64,000 bases of DNA, taken from Pseudomonas violetae (GTDB taxonomy: Bacteria; Pseudomonadota; Gammaproteobacteria; Pseudomonadales; Pseudomonadaceae). A model generated the notes under the pieces. That model ran no database searches and had not been told where the DNA came from. It saw nothing but the letters and a program-made list of their open reading frames with translations. Location: positions 62,001 to 126,000 of the forward strand of contig NZ_JAKNRW010000002.1 of the NCBI RefSeq assembly GCF_023072615.1, in the 5' to 3' direction. Below, piece by piece: positions 17,011-26,338 of this stretch (the stretch's first letter is position 1; each line of letters begins with the position of its first letter). Made by a program: the position numbers and the translations under genes.

Positions 17011-19119
17011 TTAGAAGCGGTAGTTGACGCCTAGGGTGAGCGAGCGCTCTGGCGCGGGTTGACGACCCCACGGGCTGGTGTCGATACCGCGGAAGTAGTA
17101 CTCGCGGTTGAACAGGTTGCTGATGCCCGCGGACGCGGTCAGGACGCTTTTGTCTGCCAGCTCGAACTCACGCTCAATGGCGGTGTTCCAGACCCAGTAA
17201 GCAGGTAGTTTGCCCACGCTGGCAGTGGCATTTTCATCGTTTGAGTTAGCGGCATCGGTATAAGCGCTGCTGATGTACAGACCGTCTAGGTTGTAGGTCC
17301 AGTGCTCGGCAAAACGGTAACGACCGTCAACCGTAAACTGATTACGCGAGGAATACGGTACTTCGTTGTCCTTGAATGTGCCGTTGCGTTGCTTGGCATC
17401 AAGGTACGCATAGCTGGCGTGCAGGTCCAGATCAGGTAGAGCTTGCGGCGTCCAGAAAATCTCGCTCTCGAAACCTTGGTGACGTGTGCTGCCAAGGTTA
17501 TTGAAACGGTCAGTCGTGGCGTTGTAGCTGATTTGGTCGTCGAAATCGATGCGGTACAAGTTGAAGTCGACGCGCATGCCGTCCCAAGGCGTATAGCGCA
17601 CGCCGGTCTCGTAGTTCCACGCCAGTTCGGCGCCGACATCGCCTTCCTTGACGATCTGCGTGACTTGCGGTGGACGCAGGGACTTCTGGGCGTTGGCGTA
17701 GACAAACCAGGCGTCGGTCGCCTGGTAACCCACTGTCAGGCCCGGCAGCCATTCTTCGGATTTGTTCTCGCGCGAGAACCCGGTGATGCCGTCCGCGTAA
17801 TCCATGCGGGCGTTTTCGTAGCGCACGCCGGGGGTGATGGTCAGGCGATGATCGAGCAGACTGATGGCGTTGCTGAGGTAGAACGCGCGAGCGTCGTCAT
17901 CGAACTTCCAGTCCCGGAACGGCGTCGTCACGCCGGTAGCGACGGTCTGGCGGTTGACCTTGTAGTCGATGTCTTCGCTGACATAACGGGCGCCCAGCAA
18001 CCAGGTCTGGCCAACCGTGTCGCCATCGATGGTGGCACTGATGCGCGGCTCCGAGCCCCAGACTTTAAAGTCGCGTGGGCCGTCCTGTTTGGTTACCGCC
18101 GTACCGTCCGGGGTGAACGGTAGGCCGACCACGAAGTTGCGGTAGCTGTCGTGGGCGAAATTGGTCCAGCTGTATTCTACTGAGTCGAACGGCCCCATGG
18201 CGCCCAGGCGCTGGGTGTAGGTGCCCCACACGCGATTGGTGTCGCCCTCGAAGCGGTCCAGCGGACGCGTCGATTGCCGTGGATCATCCTTGTAATCCTG
18301 CACGCTAAGTGCTCCGGCCAGGTCCATATTGGCCTTGTAGTGCTGGATACCGAAGCTCAGATCGCGATCGTCGTCTATGTTCCACTGGCCGCGCAGACGG
18401 TAGTTCTGAACATCGGTGTCGGAGTGCTCGCGCCCGTATTCGCCACCCAGGGTATTGAGGTCCAGTTGCAGGCCGAAGTTGTCGGTCAGATAGCCGCCGG
18501 TACCCACATAGTTGTCCCACAACTGGCGCCCGCCAGGGTTGAATGTCAACTTCTCCTGCAGAGTGGTTTCCCACTCGCGCGGAATCGGCTTGCTGATGAA
18601 GTTGATCACCCCGCCAACGTTGTTCGGACCGTATTGCACCGCTGCGCCCCCGCGCACGATATCAATACGGTCAACCGTAGCCATGGTCATTGGAAACAAC
18701 GACAGACCGGTCTGGCCATACGGCGCCAATGCCAGTGGAATGCCATCTGACAACGCTTGAATCCGGCCGCTGCGACTCTCATACAGCCCGCGTACGGAAA
18801 TCTGCGGCAAGGCGCCGGTGCCGGTTTCGTCAAAAATCTTGATGCCCGGTACCCGTTGCAGCGCATCGTCCAGACCGCGGGCGCTGGCTTTTTGCAATTC
18901 GCTGGAGTTGATAACGCTGCGGCTGCCGGCATAGGTGCGCACTTCCTGATCGCTGGCCGTGCCGAGAACGTCACCCTGAATTGTCATGGGCGCCAGTAAC
19001 AAACTGCTGGAAGGTCCGGTGGGCAATTCAGCGGGTTGATCGGCGGCCATGGCACCGTGACAGATGCCCAAGGCGATAAGACTGAGTGAAAAATGTAAGG
19101 AGTTTGTTGTTGTTTTCAT
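17011..19119 (-). CDS. pvuA: TonB-dependent ferric-siderophore receptor (PvuA/FecA type)
   Basis: 702 aa. Signal peptide MKTTTNSLHFSLSLIALGIC... cut near AMA-ADQ. The plug domain contains LDDALQRVPGIKIFDETG and IDIVRGGAAVQYGPNNVGG. A 22-strand barrel follows, ending RSLTLGVNYRF with the terminal aromatic typical of outer-membrane barrels. No N-terminal FecA-type signalling extension is evident, so it is probably a plain transporter. It sits between the citrate-synthase-like gene and the ligase in one operon under the Fur box, so its cargo is most likely the ferric form of the siderophore made here. The start follows the upstream stop by 21 nt. Confidence 0.92.
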   Translation of the reverse strand: MKTTTNSLHFSLSLIALGICHGAMAADQPAELPTGPSSSLLLAPMTIQGDVLGTASDQEVRTYAGSRSVINSSELQKASARGLDDALQRVPGIKIFDETGTGALPQISVRGLYESRSGRIQALSDGIPLALAPYGQTGLSLFPMTMATVDRIDIVRGGAAVQYGPNNVGGVINFISKPIPREWETTLQEKLTFNPGGRQLWDNYVGTGGYLTDNFGLQLDLNTLGGEYGREHSDTDVQNYRLRGQWNIDDDRDLSFGIQHYKANMDLAGALSVQDYKDDPRQSTRPLDRFEGDTNRVWGTYTQRLGAMGPFDSVEYSWTNFAHDSYRNFVVGLPFTPDGTAVTKQDGPRDFKVWGSEPRISATIDGDTVGQTWLLGARYVSEDIDYKVNRQTVATGVTTPFRDWKFDDDARAFYLSNAISLLDHRLTITPGVRYENARMDYADGITGFSRENKSEEWLPGLTVGYQATDAWFVYANAQKSLRPPQVTQIVKEGDVGAELAWNYETGVRYTPWDGMRVDFNLYRIDFDDQISYNATTDRFNNLGSTRHQGFESEIFWTPQALPDLDLHASYAYLDAKQRNGTFKDNEVPYSSRNQFTVDGRYRFAEHWTYNLDGLYISSAYTDAANSNDENATASVGKLPAYWVWNTAIEREFELADKSVLTASAGISNLFNREYYFRGIDTSPWGRQPAPERSLTLGVNYRF

Positions 19120-19140
19120 GTGGACTACGTTGGCTCATTT

Positions 19141-19905
19141 TTACTGTTGGAGAGAATGCAGGCGGGCTTTCAATGCGTTATGCAGCAAGCCTCGGTCTTC
19201 ACCGGCCAGAAAACTGCGGATCCCGCGAGCACGCCACAGCGTGTTCTGTTCGGCCGTGCGGGGATTTGCGCAGAAAGGTATGGCGGCGCTGAGGCAGGCA
19301 TCGGCCATGTTTTGCAGCGTTTGCCAGACTTGAGGATTGAGCGGGTCGGGGCCCAGATCAAGATCGAGCGACAGATCCAGAGCACCCTCCATGATCATGC
19401 CTACCCCGGGCAGTTGCAGAATCTCGCCGAGCGCGTCGACCCCGACGCGGCTCTCGATCATGGGAATAATAGGGGTCTGACGATTGGCCAGATCGATGTA
19501 TTCGGGTAATGGCAGGCGACCGAAACCGGTAATGCGTCCGCCGGTTATTCCGCGTTTTCCCAAGGGCGGAAAGAACGCCGCTTCAATGGCGCGTTGAACT
19601 TGCGCAGCACTTTCGGTGCGTGAAAGGACAATGGCTTCGATGCCGGCATCCAGTGCCCTACCGATCAGTTTTTCGTCCACTTGAGGTATGCGCAGCCAAG
19701 GCGAAATGCCAGCGGCCTCACACGCGCGGACACAATGCATGATGTCTTCTTCGGAGCGCAGTAAGTGCTCAAGATCGAGAATCACGAAATCGTAGCCCGC
19801 AAACGCGAGCATTTCGCAGAGCATCGGTGAAGGTAGAGAGTTGAGCAAGCCGTAGACGTTGTTCCCTGCGTGTAACCGGGAAAACACCGAAGAGGTCCGT
19901 ATCAC
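19141..19905 (-). CDS. HpcH/HpaI aldolase-fold protein, possible SbnG-like citrate synthase
   Basis: About 254 aa. Aldolase-fold motifs: MLAFAGYDFVILDLEHLL (metal Glu/Asp region), WLRIPQVDEKLIGRALDAG, PPLGKRGITGGRITG and IPMIESRVGV. The longest frame starts with TTG at 19953, but those first codons lie inside the Fur box and the predicted -10. I therefore prefer GTG 19905, with GAAGGA about 9 nt upstream and a 25-nt leader. Relatives beside NIS siderophore genes (SbnG of staphyloferrin B) make citrate for the siderophore; that activity is inference here. First gene of the operon. Confidence 0.8.
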   Translation of the reverse strand: MIRTSSVFSRLHAGNNVYGLLNSLPSPMLCEMLAFAGYDFVILDLEHLLRSEEDIMHCVRACEAAGISPWLRIPQVDEKLIGRALDAGIEAIVLSRTESAAQVQRAIEAAFFPPLGKRGITGGRITGFGRLPLPEYIDLANRQTPIIPMIESRVGVDALGEILQLPGVGMIMEGALDLSLDLDLGPDPLNPQVWQTLQNMADACLSAAIPFCANPRTAEQNTLWRARGIRSFLAGEDRGLLHNALKARLHSLQQ

Positions 19906-19932
19906 TGGCGCATGTCCTTCAGGGATCGAGGC

Positions 19933-19951
19933 GCTAATAATAATCATTCCC
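19933..19951 (-). promoter_or_regulatory. Fur box at head of siderophore operon
   Basis: Plus-strand GCTAATAATAATCATTCCC matches the 19-bp Fur consensus at about 14 positions. It overlaps a minus-strand promoter: AGTAAA at 19959-19964 (reads TTTACT, -35), 16-nt spacer, ATAATA at 19937-19942 (reads TATTAT, -10). Fur-Fe(II) would block transcription of all seven genes when iron is plentiful. Confidence 0.8.
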
Positions 19952-20041
19952 AATCATAAGTAAACATTTTTAGTCAACGACTTGTGCTATTCGTGATGGT
20001 CCTCATAAAAATCCCGTTCTTGATGTAATGCTGTTCACTGA

Positions 20042-20635
<594 letters not shown>

Positions 20636-20727
20636 TAGAGTGGCCCCCACTCCCCCATCAACAGGCTTTCTCCTGCTGCCAGGGGCGGCCTCCCCGATAA
20701 CGTGCAACATCGCCGCGAGAAGCCTGA

Positions 20728-21288
20728 ATGAACCCACTACTAGCCAACCATTACCGTGAAATTCTCGTCGGCATCGGTGAAAACCCCGAGCGTGAAGGCC
20801 TGTTGGACACGCCAAAACGGGCGGCCAAAGCGATGCAGTATCTGTGCAATGGCTACACGATGAGCCTGGAAGACGTCACCAACGGTGCCTTGTTCCAGTC
20901 GCAGAGCGATGAGATGGTCATCGTCAGCGACATCGAGCTTTATTCCTTGTGTGAGCATCACATGCTGCCTTTTATCGGCAAGGCGCATGTGGCGTACATC
21001 CCCACTGGCAGGGTGCTGGGCCTATCGAAGGTGGCGCGGGTGGTGGACATGTTCGCGCGTCGCCTGCAAATCCAGGAAAACCTCACGCGGCAAATTGCCG
21101 AGGCGATCCAGCAGATTACCGATGCCGCCGGCGTGGCCGTGGTCATTGAAGCAAGACACATGTGCATGATGATGCGCGGCGTGGCAAAGCAGAATTCGAT
21201 CATGACCTCCTCCGTGATGCTGGGCGCCTTCCGCGAGAGCTCCACGACGCGCCAGGAATTCCTGCAACTGATCGGGCGGCGAAGTTGA
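20728..21288 (+). CDS. folE: GTP cyclohydrolase I
   Basis: 186 aa, full length for FolE. The zinc/active-site segment [20 protein letters not shown], the [15 protein letters not shown] segment and [11 protein letters not shown] with the second zinc cysteine are all present. It makes dihydroneopterin triphosphate, first step to folate, pterin and possibly deazaflavin-like antenna cofactors. Its placement beside cryB and under a light-type operator suggests supply of a pterin for the cryptochrome (inference). A 5' fragment of a second copy lies at 5307. The 104-nt leader from the operator is otherwise empty. Confidence 0.95.
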   Translation: MNPLLANHYREILVGIGENPEREGLLDTPKRAAKAMQYLCNGYTMSLEDVTNGALFQSQSDEMVIVSDIELYSLCEHHMLPFIGKAHVAYIPTGRVLGLSKVARVVDMFARRLQIQENLTRQIAEAIQQITDAAGVAVVIEARHMCMMMRGVAKQNSIMTSSVMLGAFRESSTTRQEFLQLIGRRS

Positions 21289-21325
21289 TGCAGTTAGCCG
21301 GCTTCTGATCTTCGACACGAGCCAT

Positions 21326-21354
21326 AAACCTGTACAAGACCTACTTGATGTACA
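21326..21354 (+). promoter_or_regulatory. light-type operator D (DUF3833 operon)
   Basis: AAACCTGTACA (21326-21336), 12-nt spacer, TGTACA (21349-21354). Same geometry as site A. It gives the genes from 21409 onward their own control separate from folE. Confidence 0.65.
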
Positions 21355-21408
21355 AGCATGGATTTCGAAACTTCACCCTCGTCACCTGTGCACTCAGGGA
21401 GAAAGGCA

Positions 21409-21951
21409 ATGACCCGACTTTTGGTTTTACTGGCTCTGGTACTCAGTGTTGCAAGCTGTGGCAGCGTAGATGTCACCCATTATGCGGATCAGCAACCGGC
21501 ATTGAATCTGGAGCGCTTTTTCAGCAAACCCGTCAAAGCCTGGGGCATGTTTCAGAAGCGCTCCGGTGAGGTGGCCAAGCGCTTCGAGGTCAACATCGTC
21601 AGCCATCGTGAGGGCAAAAACCTGATTCTCGACGAGCGCTTCTTGTACAGCGACGGCACGCGCCAACGCAGGGTCTGGACCCTGACGCCCGAAGGCAAGG
21701 GGCGCTGGAGCGGTCGCGCGGATGATGTAGTGGGTGTCGCTCAGGGCGAAGTCGCCGGCAATGCGTTGCGTTGGCGTTATCGCCTGAACCTGCCGGTTGA
21801 TGGCTCAACGTATGAAATGAGCATGGACGACTGGATGTACTTGATGGACGAGGACACGTTGATCAACCGCACCAGCATGTCGAAGTTCGGCGTAGAGGTC
21901 GGCCAGGTGACTTTGTTCTTCCGTCGCCAGGGCGCGGGAGAAACCCAATGA
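21409..21951 (+). CDS. DUF3833 family putative lipoprotein
   Basis: About 180 aa. Started at ATG 21409 because GGAGAAAGG precedes it and the product then begins with a lipoprotein signal, MTRLLVLLALVLSVASCGS (lipobox VASC). The 17-codon longer frame begins at the operator. DUF3833 proteins have no known activity; they recur in light-induced photolyase/cryptochrome operons. The stop overlaps the next ATG by 4 nt. Predicted location is the periplasmic face of a membrane. Confidence 0.87.
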   Translation: MTRLLVLLALVLSVASCGSVDVTHYADQQPALNLERFFSKPVKAWGMFQKRSGEVAKRFEVNIVSHREGKNLILDERFLYSDGTRQRRVWTLTPEGKGRWSGRADDVVGVAQGEVAGNALRWRYRLNLPVDGSTYEMSMDDWMYLMDEDTLINRTSMSKFGVEVGQVTLFFRRQGAGETQ

Positions 21952-22658
21952 ACAGCGCGTTCACCATGGCCTCACTCGGCGACGGTTATCGCGCTCTGGT
22001 GATCGGCGCCAGTGGTGCCCTGGGTACGGCTTTTTGCGAGCTGCTCCATCAGGACCCGCGATGCGTCGGGGTTCGCGAGCTGGGCCGCAATACAGTGCCA
22101 GGATTGGACTTGGAACAGCCTGAAACGATCGCCAGTGCCGCCACCGAAATGGCAGCAGAAGCGCCGTATCAGCTGATCGTACACGCCGCCGGCCTGCTCC
22201 ATCGCGACCAGGTCAAGCCAGAAAAAAGCTACAGCGCGATCGAGGCGCAGGCGCTGCAGGCCGTGTTTCAGGTGAATGCACTGGGACCGGCGCTGGTGTT
22301 ACGGCACTTTCTGCCGCTGCTTGATCCCCGTGGCGCGATGGCGATGCTTTCGGCAAAGGTCGGCAGCATTGGCGACAACCGTCTGGGGGGCTGGTACGCC
22401 TATCGCGCCTCCAAGGCTGCGCTGAACATGCTGATCAAGACGGCCGCCATCGAACTGGGCCGCACTCGTCCGCAGAGTCGACTGCTGAGTCTGCACCCAG
22501 GCACCGTTGTGTCGGGGTTGTCGCAACCTTTTCGTGGGGCCACCAACGCACGTCCGGCAGACGTTGCCGCCGCTGAACTATTGACCTTGATTGATCAGTT
22601 GACGCCGGCCGATAGCGGCCAGTTCTTTGCCTACGATGGAGAACGCCTACCCTGGTAG
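21948..22658 (+). CDS. short-chain dehydrogenase/reductase
   Basis: 236 aa. Rossmann motif VIGASGALGTAFCELL, the conserved serine in AMAMLSAKVGSIGDN and the catalytic YAYRASKAALNML (YxxxK) are all present, so the active site is complete. The substrate is unknown; in this operon a pterin or flavin-related reductase or a lipid-modifying role are both possible. It overlaps DUF3833 by 4 nt and is followed after 14 nt by the DUF6482-like gene. An internal piece of a second copy survives at about 5432-5575. Confidence 0.9.
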   Translation: MNSAFTMASLGDGYRALVIGASGALGTAFCELLHQDPRCVGVRELGRNTVPGLDLEQPETIASAATEMAAEAPYQLIVHAAGLLHRDQVKPEKSYSAIEAQALQAVFQVNALGPALVLRHFLPLLDPRGAMAMLSAKVGSIGDNRLGGWYAYRASKAALNMLIKTAAIELGRTRPQSRLLSLHPGTVVSGLSQPFRGATNARPADVAAAELLTLIDQLTPADSGQFFAYDGERLPW

Positions 22659-22672
22659 GCAAGGAGAAAAGC

Positions 22673-22978
22673 ATGAACCTGCAAACCCTGACCGAGCGTG
22701 CGGCCAACAGCGAAATACGCGAGCTGGAGTTGCTGTCACTCGAAGGTGGTTTTTATCTGGCACGGATCCGACTCGATCATGGCCAGTTCACCTTGCTCGA
22801 CGATGCGGCCAAGCCGATGCACCTGCGTTCAATCACCCACCTGCGTGACTTGCTGCAGACCGTGCCGGCATTTCCCTGCGTGTTGGTGCAGCAATGCGTG
22901 CACGACGAGATGTGCGGCCGGGATGCAGGGCCCGTCGAGGAACTGCGAATTCCGTTTTCGCTGACCACGCCTTTATGA
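22673..22978 (+). CDS. small DUF6482-like protein
   Basis: 101 aa, AAGGAGA 8 nt before the ATG. No catalytic motif visible; two clusters of Cys near the C-terminus (FPCVLVQQCVHDEMCG) are notable. It resembles small Pseudomonas proteins labelled DUF6482 as far as I recall. Lies between the SDR and cryB genes, so co-expressed. Its C-terminal end is preserved in the collapsed operon at 5575-5647. Confidence 0.8.
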   Translation: MNLQTLTERAANSEIRELELLSLEGGFYLARIRLDHGQFTLLDDAAKPMHLRSITHLRDLLQTVPAFPCVLVQQCVHDEMCGRDAGPVEELRIPFSLTTPL

Positions 22979-23003
22979 ACCGGTTGACGCTGGACTGAAC
23001 TGA

Positions 23004-24542
23004 ATGAACAATCGCCATCGGTTGTGCCTGGTACTGGGCGACCAATTGTCCTTTGACCTGGCTTCATTACAGAAACTCGATGCCGAGTGCGATACGGTGC
23101 TGCTGGTCGAGGTCATGGAAGAAGCCAGCCATGTGCCCCACCATCCGCAGAAGATCGCCCTGATCTTCAGTGCCATGCGCCATTTCGCCAAGGCGCTGCA
23201 AGACCAGGGTGTACCGGTCGAATACGTCACCCTGGATGATCCGAATAACAGCGGTTCGGTTGCGAGTGAGTTGCGACGCTGGCACACGCTGTTGCAAGCA
23301 GATGAAGTGCACGTCACCGAGTGCGGGGACTGGCGGCTGGAACAGGCGCTCAAAGACTGTGGCTTGCCCATCCATTGGCATGTCGACACGCGCTTTCTGT
23401 GTAGTCGCGCAGAGTTCGGCGCTTGGGCCGAAGGCAAAAAGCAGTTGCGCATGGAATTCTTCTATCGCGAGATGCGACGCAAGAGCGGGTTGTTGCTCAA
23501 TGGCGACGGCTCTGCGGTGGGCGGCGCGTGGAATTTCGATGCCGAGAACCGCAAGGCTCTGCCCAAAGGGGTGAAAGCGCCCTACCCGGCCCGCTTCAGC
23601 GACGACGCTATCACCCGCGAAGTGCTTGCGCTGGTAAGGGTGCGCTTCAATCACCACTACGGCGCGCTCGATGACTTCAACTATCCGGTCACCCATGCCG
23701 ACGCGCAGGCGCTGTGGGAATATTTTCTGGATTATGGCCTGGCAGGATTCGGCGACTATCAGGACGCCATGGCCAGTGATGAACCTTTTCTATTTCATGC
23801 GCGTATCAGTGCGGCGCTCAATATTGGCCTGCTGGATCTGCGTCAGTTGTGCAGCGACGTGGAGGCTGCGTATTGGGCGCACCGGATTCCACTCAATGCC
23901 GCCGAAGGCTTTATCCGCCAGCTCATCGGCTGGCGTGAATACGTACGGGGCGTCTACTGGCTGAAAATGCCAGACTACGCCGGCGGCAATCTGTTCGGCA
24001 ACAGCAGACCACTTCCGGAGTTCTATTGGACGGGCGACACCCGGATGAACTGCATGGGCCAGGCCATCGGCCAAAGTTTGAAACATGCCTATGCCCACCA
24101 TATCCAGCGGCTGATGGTGACCGGCAACTTTGCGCTACTGGCCGGCATCGCGCCGAGCCAGATTTGCGACTGGTACCTGGCGATCTACATGGACGCCTTC
24201 GACTGGGTCGAACTCCCCAATACACTGGGCATGGTCATGCACGCCGACGGCGGCTACCTGGGCTCCAAGCCTTACTGCGCCAGTGGCCAATATATAAAGC
24301 GCATGTCTGACTACTGCCGTAACTGCGCATACAAAGTCAGTGAAAGCACCACCGAAGATGCCTGCCCTTTCAATTCCCTTTACTGGCATTTTTTAATGCG
24401 TCACGGCGACCTACTGCGCAGCAATCAGCGCATGAGCATGGTCTACAAAAATCTCGACCGCATGACTGAACTCAAGCAGCAAGCGCTCTGGGAGCGTGGC
24501 CAGAAACTGCTCGCCAAACTGGATGCCGGGGAGTCGTTGTGA
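23004..24542 (+). CDS. cryB: iron-sulfur bacterial cryptochrome / (6-4) photolyase (FeS-BCP, DPRP family)
   Basis: 512 aa. N-terminal antenna-type domain ([17 protein letters not shown]) and C-terminal FAD domain. Iron-sulfur ligand pattern [20 protein letters not shown] gives CxxC with the next Cys 13 residues on, plus Cys in [20 protein letters not shown], the same spacing as in Agrobacterium PhrB. Family members bind FAD, a [4Fe-4S] cluster and often dimethyl-ribityllumazine, and repair (6-4) lesions or act as light sensors. Which of these applies is not readable. Fourth gene of the operon behind operator D; stop overlaps the DUF2256 start. Confidence 0.95.
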   Translation: MNNRHRLCLVLGDQLSFDLASLQKLDAECDTVLLVEVMEEASHVPHHPQKIALIFSAMRHFAKALQDQGVPVEYVTLDDPNNSGSVASELRRWHTLLQADEVHVTECGDWRLEQALKDCGLPIHWHVDTRFLCSRAEFGAWAEGKKQLRMEFFYREMRRKSGLLLNGDGSAVGGAWNFDAENRKALPKGVKAPYPARFSDDAITREVLALVRVRFNHHYGALDDFNYPVTHADAQALWEYFLDYGLAGFGDYQDAMASDEPFLFHARISAALNIGLLDLRQLCSDVEAAYWAHRIPLNAAEGFIRQLIGWREYVRGVYWLKMPDYAGGNLFGNSRPLPEFYWTGDTRMNCMGQAIGQSLKHAYAHHIQRLMVTGNFALLAGIAPSQICDWYLAIYMDAFDWVELPNTLGMVMHADGGYLGSKPYCASGQYIKRMSDYCRNCAYKVSESTTEDACPFNSLYWHFLMRHGDLLRSNQRMSMVYKNLDRMTELKQQALWERGQKLLAKLDAGESL

Positions 24543-24679
24543 AAAAGAGTGAGCTCCCGGTCAAGGTTTGCGCAGTCTGCGGACTGCCCTTCACCTGGCG
24601 CAAGAAATGGGCGCGTTGCTGGGACGAGGTGCGCTACTGCTCGGAACGTTGCCGGCGGTTTAGATGCATTGGGCAGTGA
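24539..24679 (+). CDS. DUF2256 small zinc-ribbon-like protein
   Basis: 46 aa, GTG start at 24539 overlapping the cryB stop. Sequence shows [18 protein letters not shown] and [10 protein letters not shown]: two CxxC/CxxxC pairs typical of DUF2256, a likely zinc knuckle. DUF2256 genes almost always accompany FeS-type cryptochromes; the role is unknown. Translational coupling suggests it acts with CryB. Confidence 0.85.
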   Translation: MKKSELPVKVCAVCGLPFTWRKKWARCWDEVRYCSERCRRFRCIGQ

Positions 24680-24718
24680 AGGAGTAAGGCGAAATACATT
24701 TTCAATGTGCCGCAGAAT

Positions 24719-24752
24719 AAACCTGTACAGACTAATATTTTTGTATAGGTTT
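24719..24752 (+). promoter_or_regulatory. light-type operator E
   Basis: AAACCTGTACA (24719-24729), 12-nt spacer, TGTATAGGTTT (24742-24752); arms pair except one base. It opens the 73-bp block (24719-24791) shared with 2561-2633. Confidence 0.75.
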
Positions 24753-24867
24753 TTCCCAATGTATGTCATTCTGATATTGGTCAGCCATCACTGGATACTC
24801 TCGTCCTTTCTAACGCCGTTGCCGCTCGTTCGGCATGGACGATTCGTATCTGACCCCGCAAGATTCT

Positions 24868-24897
24868 TGTACATTCCATATCTCCTTGCATAGGTTT
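24868..24897 (+). promoter_or_regulatory. possible degenerate second operator before PAS-PAS receptor
   Basis: TGTACA (24868-24873) and TGCATAGGTTT (24887-24897) with a 13-nt gap, resembling operator E but weaker and lacking the left AAACC. Confidence 0.35.
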
Positions 24898-24946
24898 TCG
24901 TTGACTTGAAGGAAGTTCCAAGCAGCCCATATCCACTGAGGTACGT

Positions 24947-26263
24947 ATGTTCAACGCGCAAATCAAAAAAGAACTGGCCGTCAGCCAACGGCGCTTGGCT
25001 GACAGCGAAGCCACGCTTGCAGCCTTAGGTGGCTCCATGGCTCTGATTGAGTTCCAGTCTGATGGCACGATCCTCTGCGCCAATAGCAATTTCCTGAGGG
25101 TAATGGGATATGGCGCTGAGGAAATTCACGCCCAGCATCACCGCATCTTCTGTACGCCGAAATACGCCAACAGCGTCGCTTATCAAAGTTTTTGGTCACG
25201 CCTGGGCAATGGTGAGTTCATAAACGACCGCTTCCTGCGCCTGGACAAACAGGGGCGTGAGATCTGGCTTGAGGCCAGTTATAGCCCTGTTCGCGACATC
25301 TCCGGACAGGTGATCAAGATCATCAAGATTGCTACTGATGTAACTACCCGGGTTCGCAAAGAACAAGAGCAGGAGAGCCAGATCAAGGCGATTAACCGTT
25401 CCATGGCAACCATCGAGTTCAACCGACAGGGAGAAGTCATCAGCGCCAACGAAAACTTCCTTGCAGTGATGGGTTACCGTTTGGAGGAGATTGTTGGTAA
25501 GCACCATCGACTGTTCTGTGAGCGTAGCGAAAGTGAATCCAACGATTATCGCCAGTTCTGGGAGCGCCTGAATCAGGGCGAATTTTTCTCAGGTAGCTTC
25601 AAGCGCCTCAACAACCAGGGACGCACAGTCTGGTTACGTGCGACTTACAATCCGGTGTTCGACGCCAACGGTAGACTTTACAAAATAGTCAAGTTTGCGA
25701 GCGATATCACTGATCAGGTTCTACAGCAGGAAACTGAGTCACGAGCAGCGCGCATGGCCTATGAGACTTCACTGAAAACCGACGATACAGCACACGAAGG
25801 AGCCCGAGTGGTGCAGGAGACCGTGGATGTCATGCGAGGCCTGGCCGGCGAATTGAATCACGCAGCCGAAGGTGTCAATGCTGTCAGTCTGCAGTCGGAG
25901 TTAATCAGCAGCATCGTGCAGACCATCCGTGGGATTGCCGAGCAGACAAATCTCCTGGCGCTCAATGCGGCCATCGAAGCGGCTCGTGCCGGAGAACAGG
26001 GGCGAGGTTTTGCGGTGGTTGCTGACGAAGTGCGCAACCTGGCTGCGCGCACAAGTCAAGCCACTATAAAGATTGTCGAAGTGGTGCAGCACAATCGTGA
26101 ATTGGCCAAGGGGGCAGTAGCCAGCATGGAGGCGAGTAAAGACAAGGCAGAACAAGGAGTCAAATTAGCCGGTGAGGCTGGTCAAGTGATCCTCGATATT
26201 CAGGACAGCGCTCGCCAAGTCGTACACGCGATCAGTAATTTCGCGTCGACATTAGCACGATGA
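24947..26263 (+). CDS. soluble PAS-PAS chemoreceptor (BdlA-like)
   Basis: 438 aa without membrane helices. Two tandem PAS/PAC units (about 25-140 and 145-265), each with the pattern [19 protein letters not shown] / [19 protein letters not shown] and WLEASYSPV / [10 protein letters not shown] methyl-accepting signalling domain follows, with [20 protein letters not shown] near 335. The layout matches BdlA of P. aeruginosa, which controls biofilm dispersal through c-di-GMP. The cofactor of the PAS domains cannot be told; no LOV cysteine motif is present. GAGG precedes the ATG. A diguanylate cyclase gene lies next door in the opposite direction. Confidence 0.93.
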   Translation: MFNAQIKKELAVSQRRLADSEATLAALGGSMALIEFQSDGTILCANSNFLRVMGYGAEEIHAQHHRIFCTPKYANSVAYQSFWSRLGNGEFINDRFLRLDKQGREIWLEASYSPVRDISGQVIKIIKIATDVTTRVRKEQEQESQIKAINRSMATIEFNRQGEVISANENFLAVMGYRLEEIVGKHHRLFCERSESESNDYRQFWERLNQGEFFSGSFKRLNNQGRTVWLRATYNPVFDANGRLYKIVKFASDITDQVLQQETESRAARMAYETSLKTDDTAHEGARVVQETVDVMRGLAGELNHAAEGVNAVSLQSELISSIVQTIRGIAEQTNLLALNAAIEAARAGEQGRGFAVVADEVRNLAARTSQATIKIVEVVQHNRELAKGAVASMEASKDKAEQGVKLAGEAGQVILDIQDSARQVVHAISNFASTLAR

Positions 26264-26338
26264 CTCGGCGTGGCAGCATGCGCAAAATCTTGGCTTGATC
26301 GACACATTGCTTCATATGGCAGATACCCTTTCGGCTCG

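Noticed and set aside
23004..24542. Ordinary CPD photolyase (PhrA type)
   Set aside because: Sequence has the DPRP/FeS cysteine pattern, not the class I photolyase signature.
24947..26263. PAS domains of the chemoreceptor as LOV domains
   Set aside because: No NCRFLQ-like cysteine motif in either PAS; they match BdlA-type PAS sequences.
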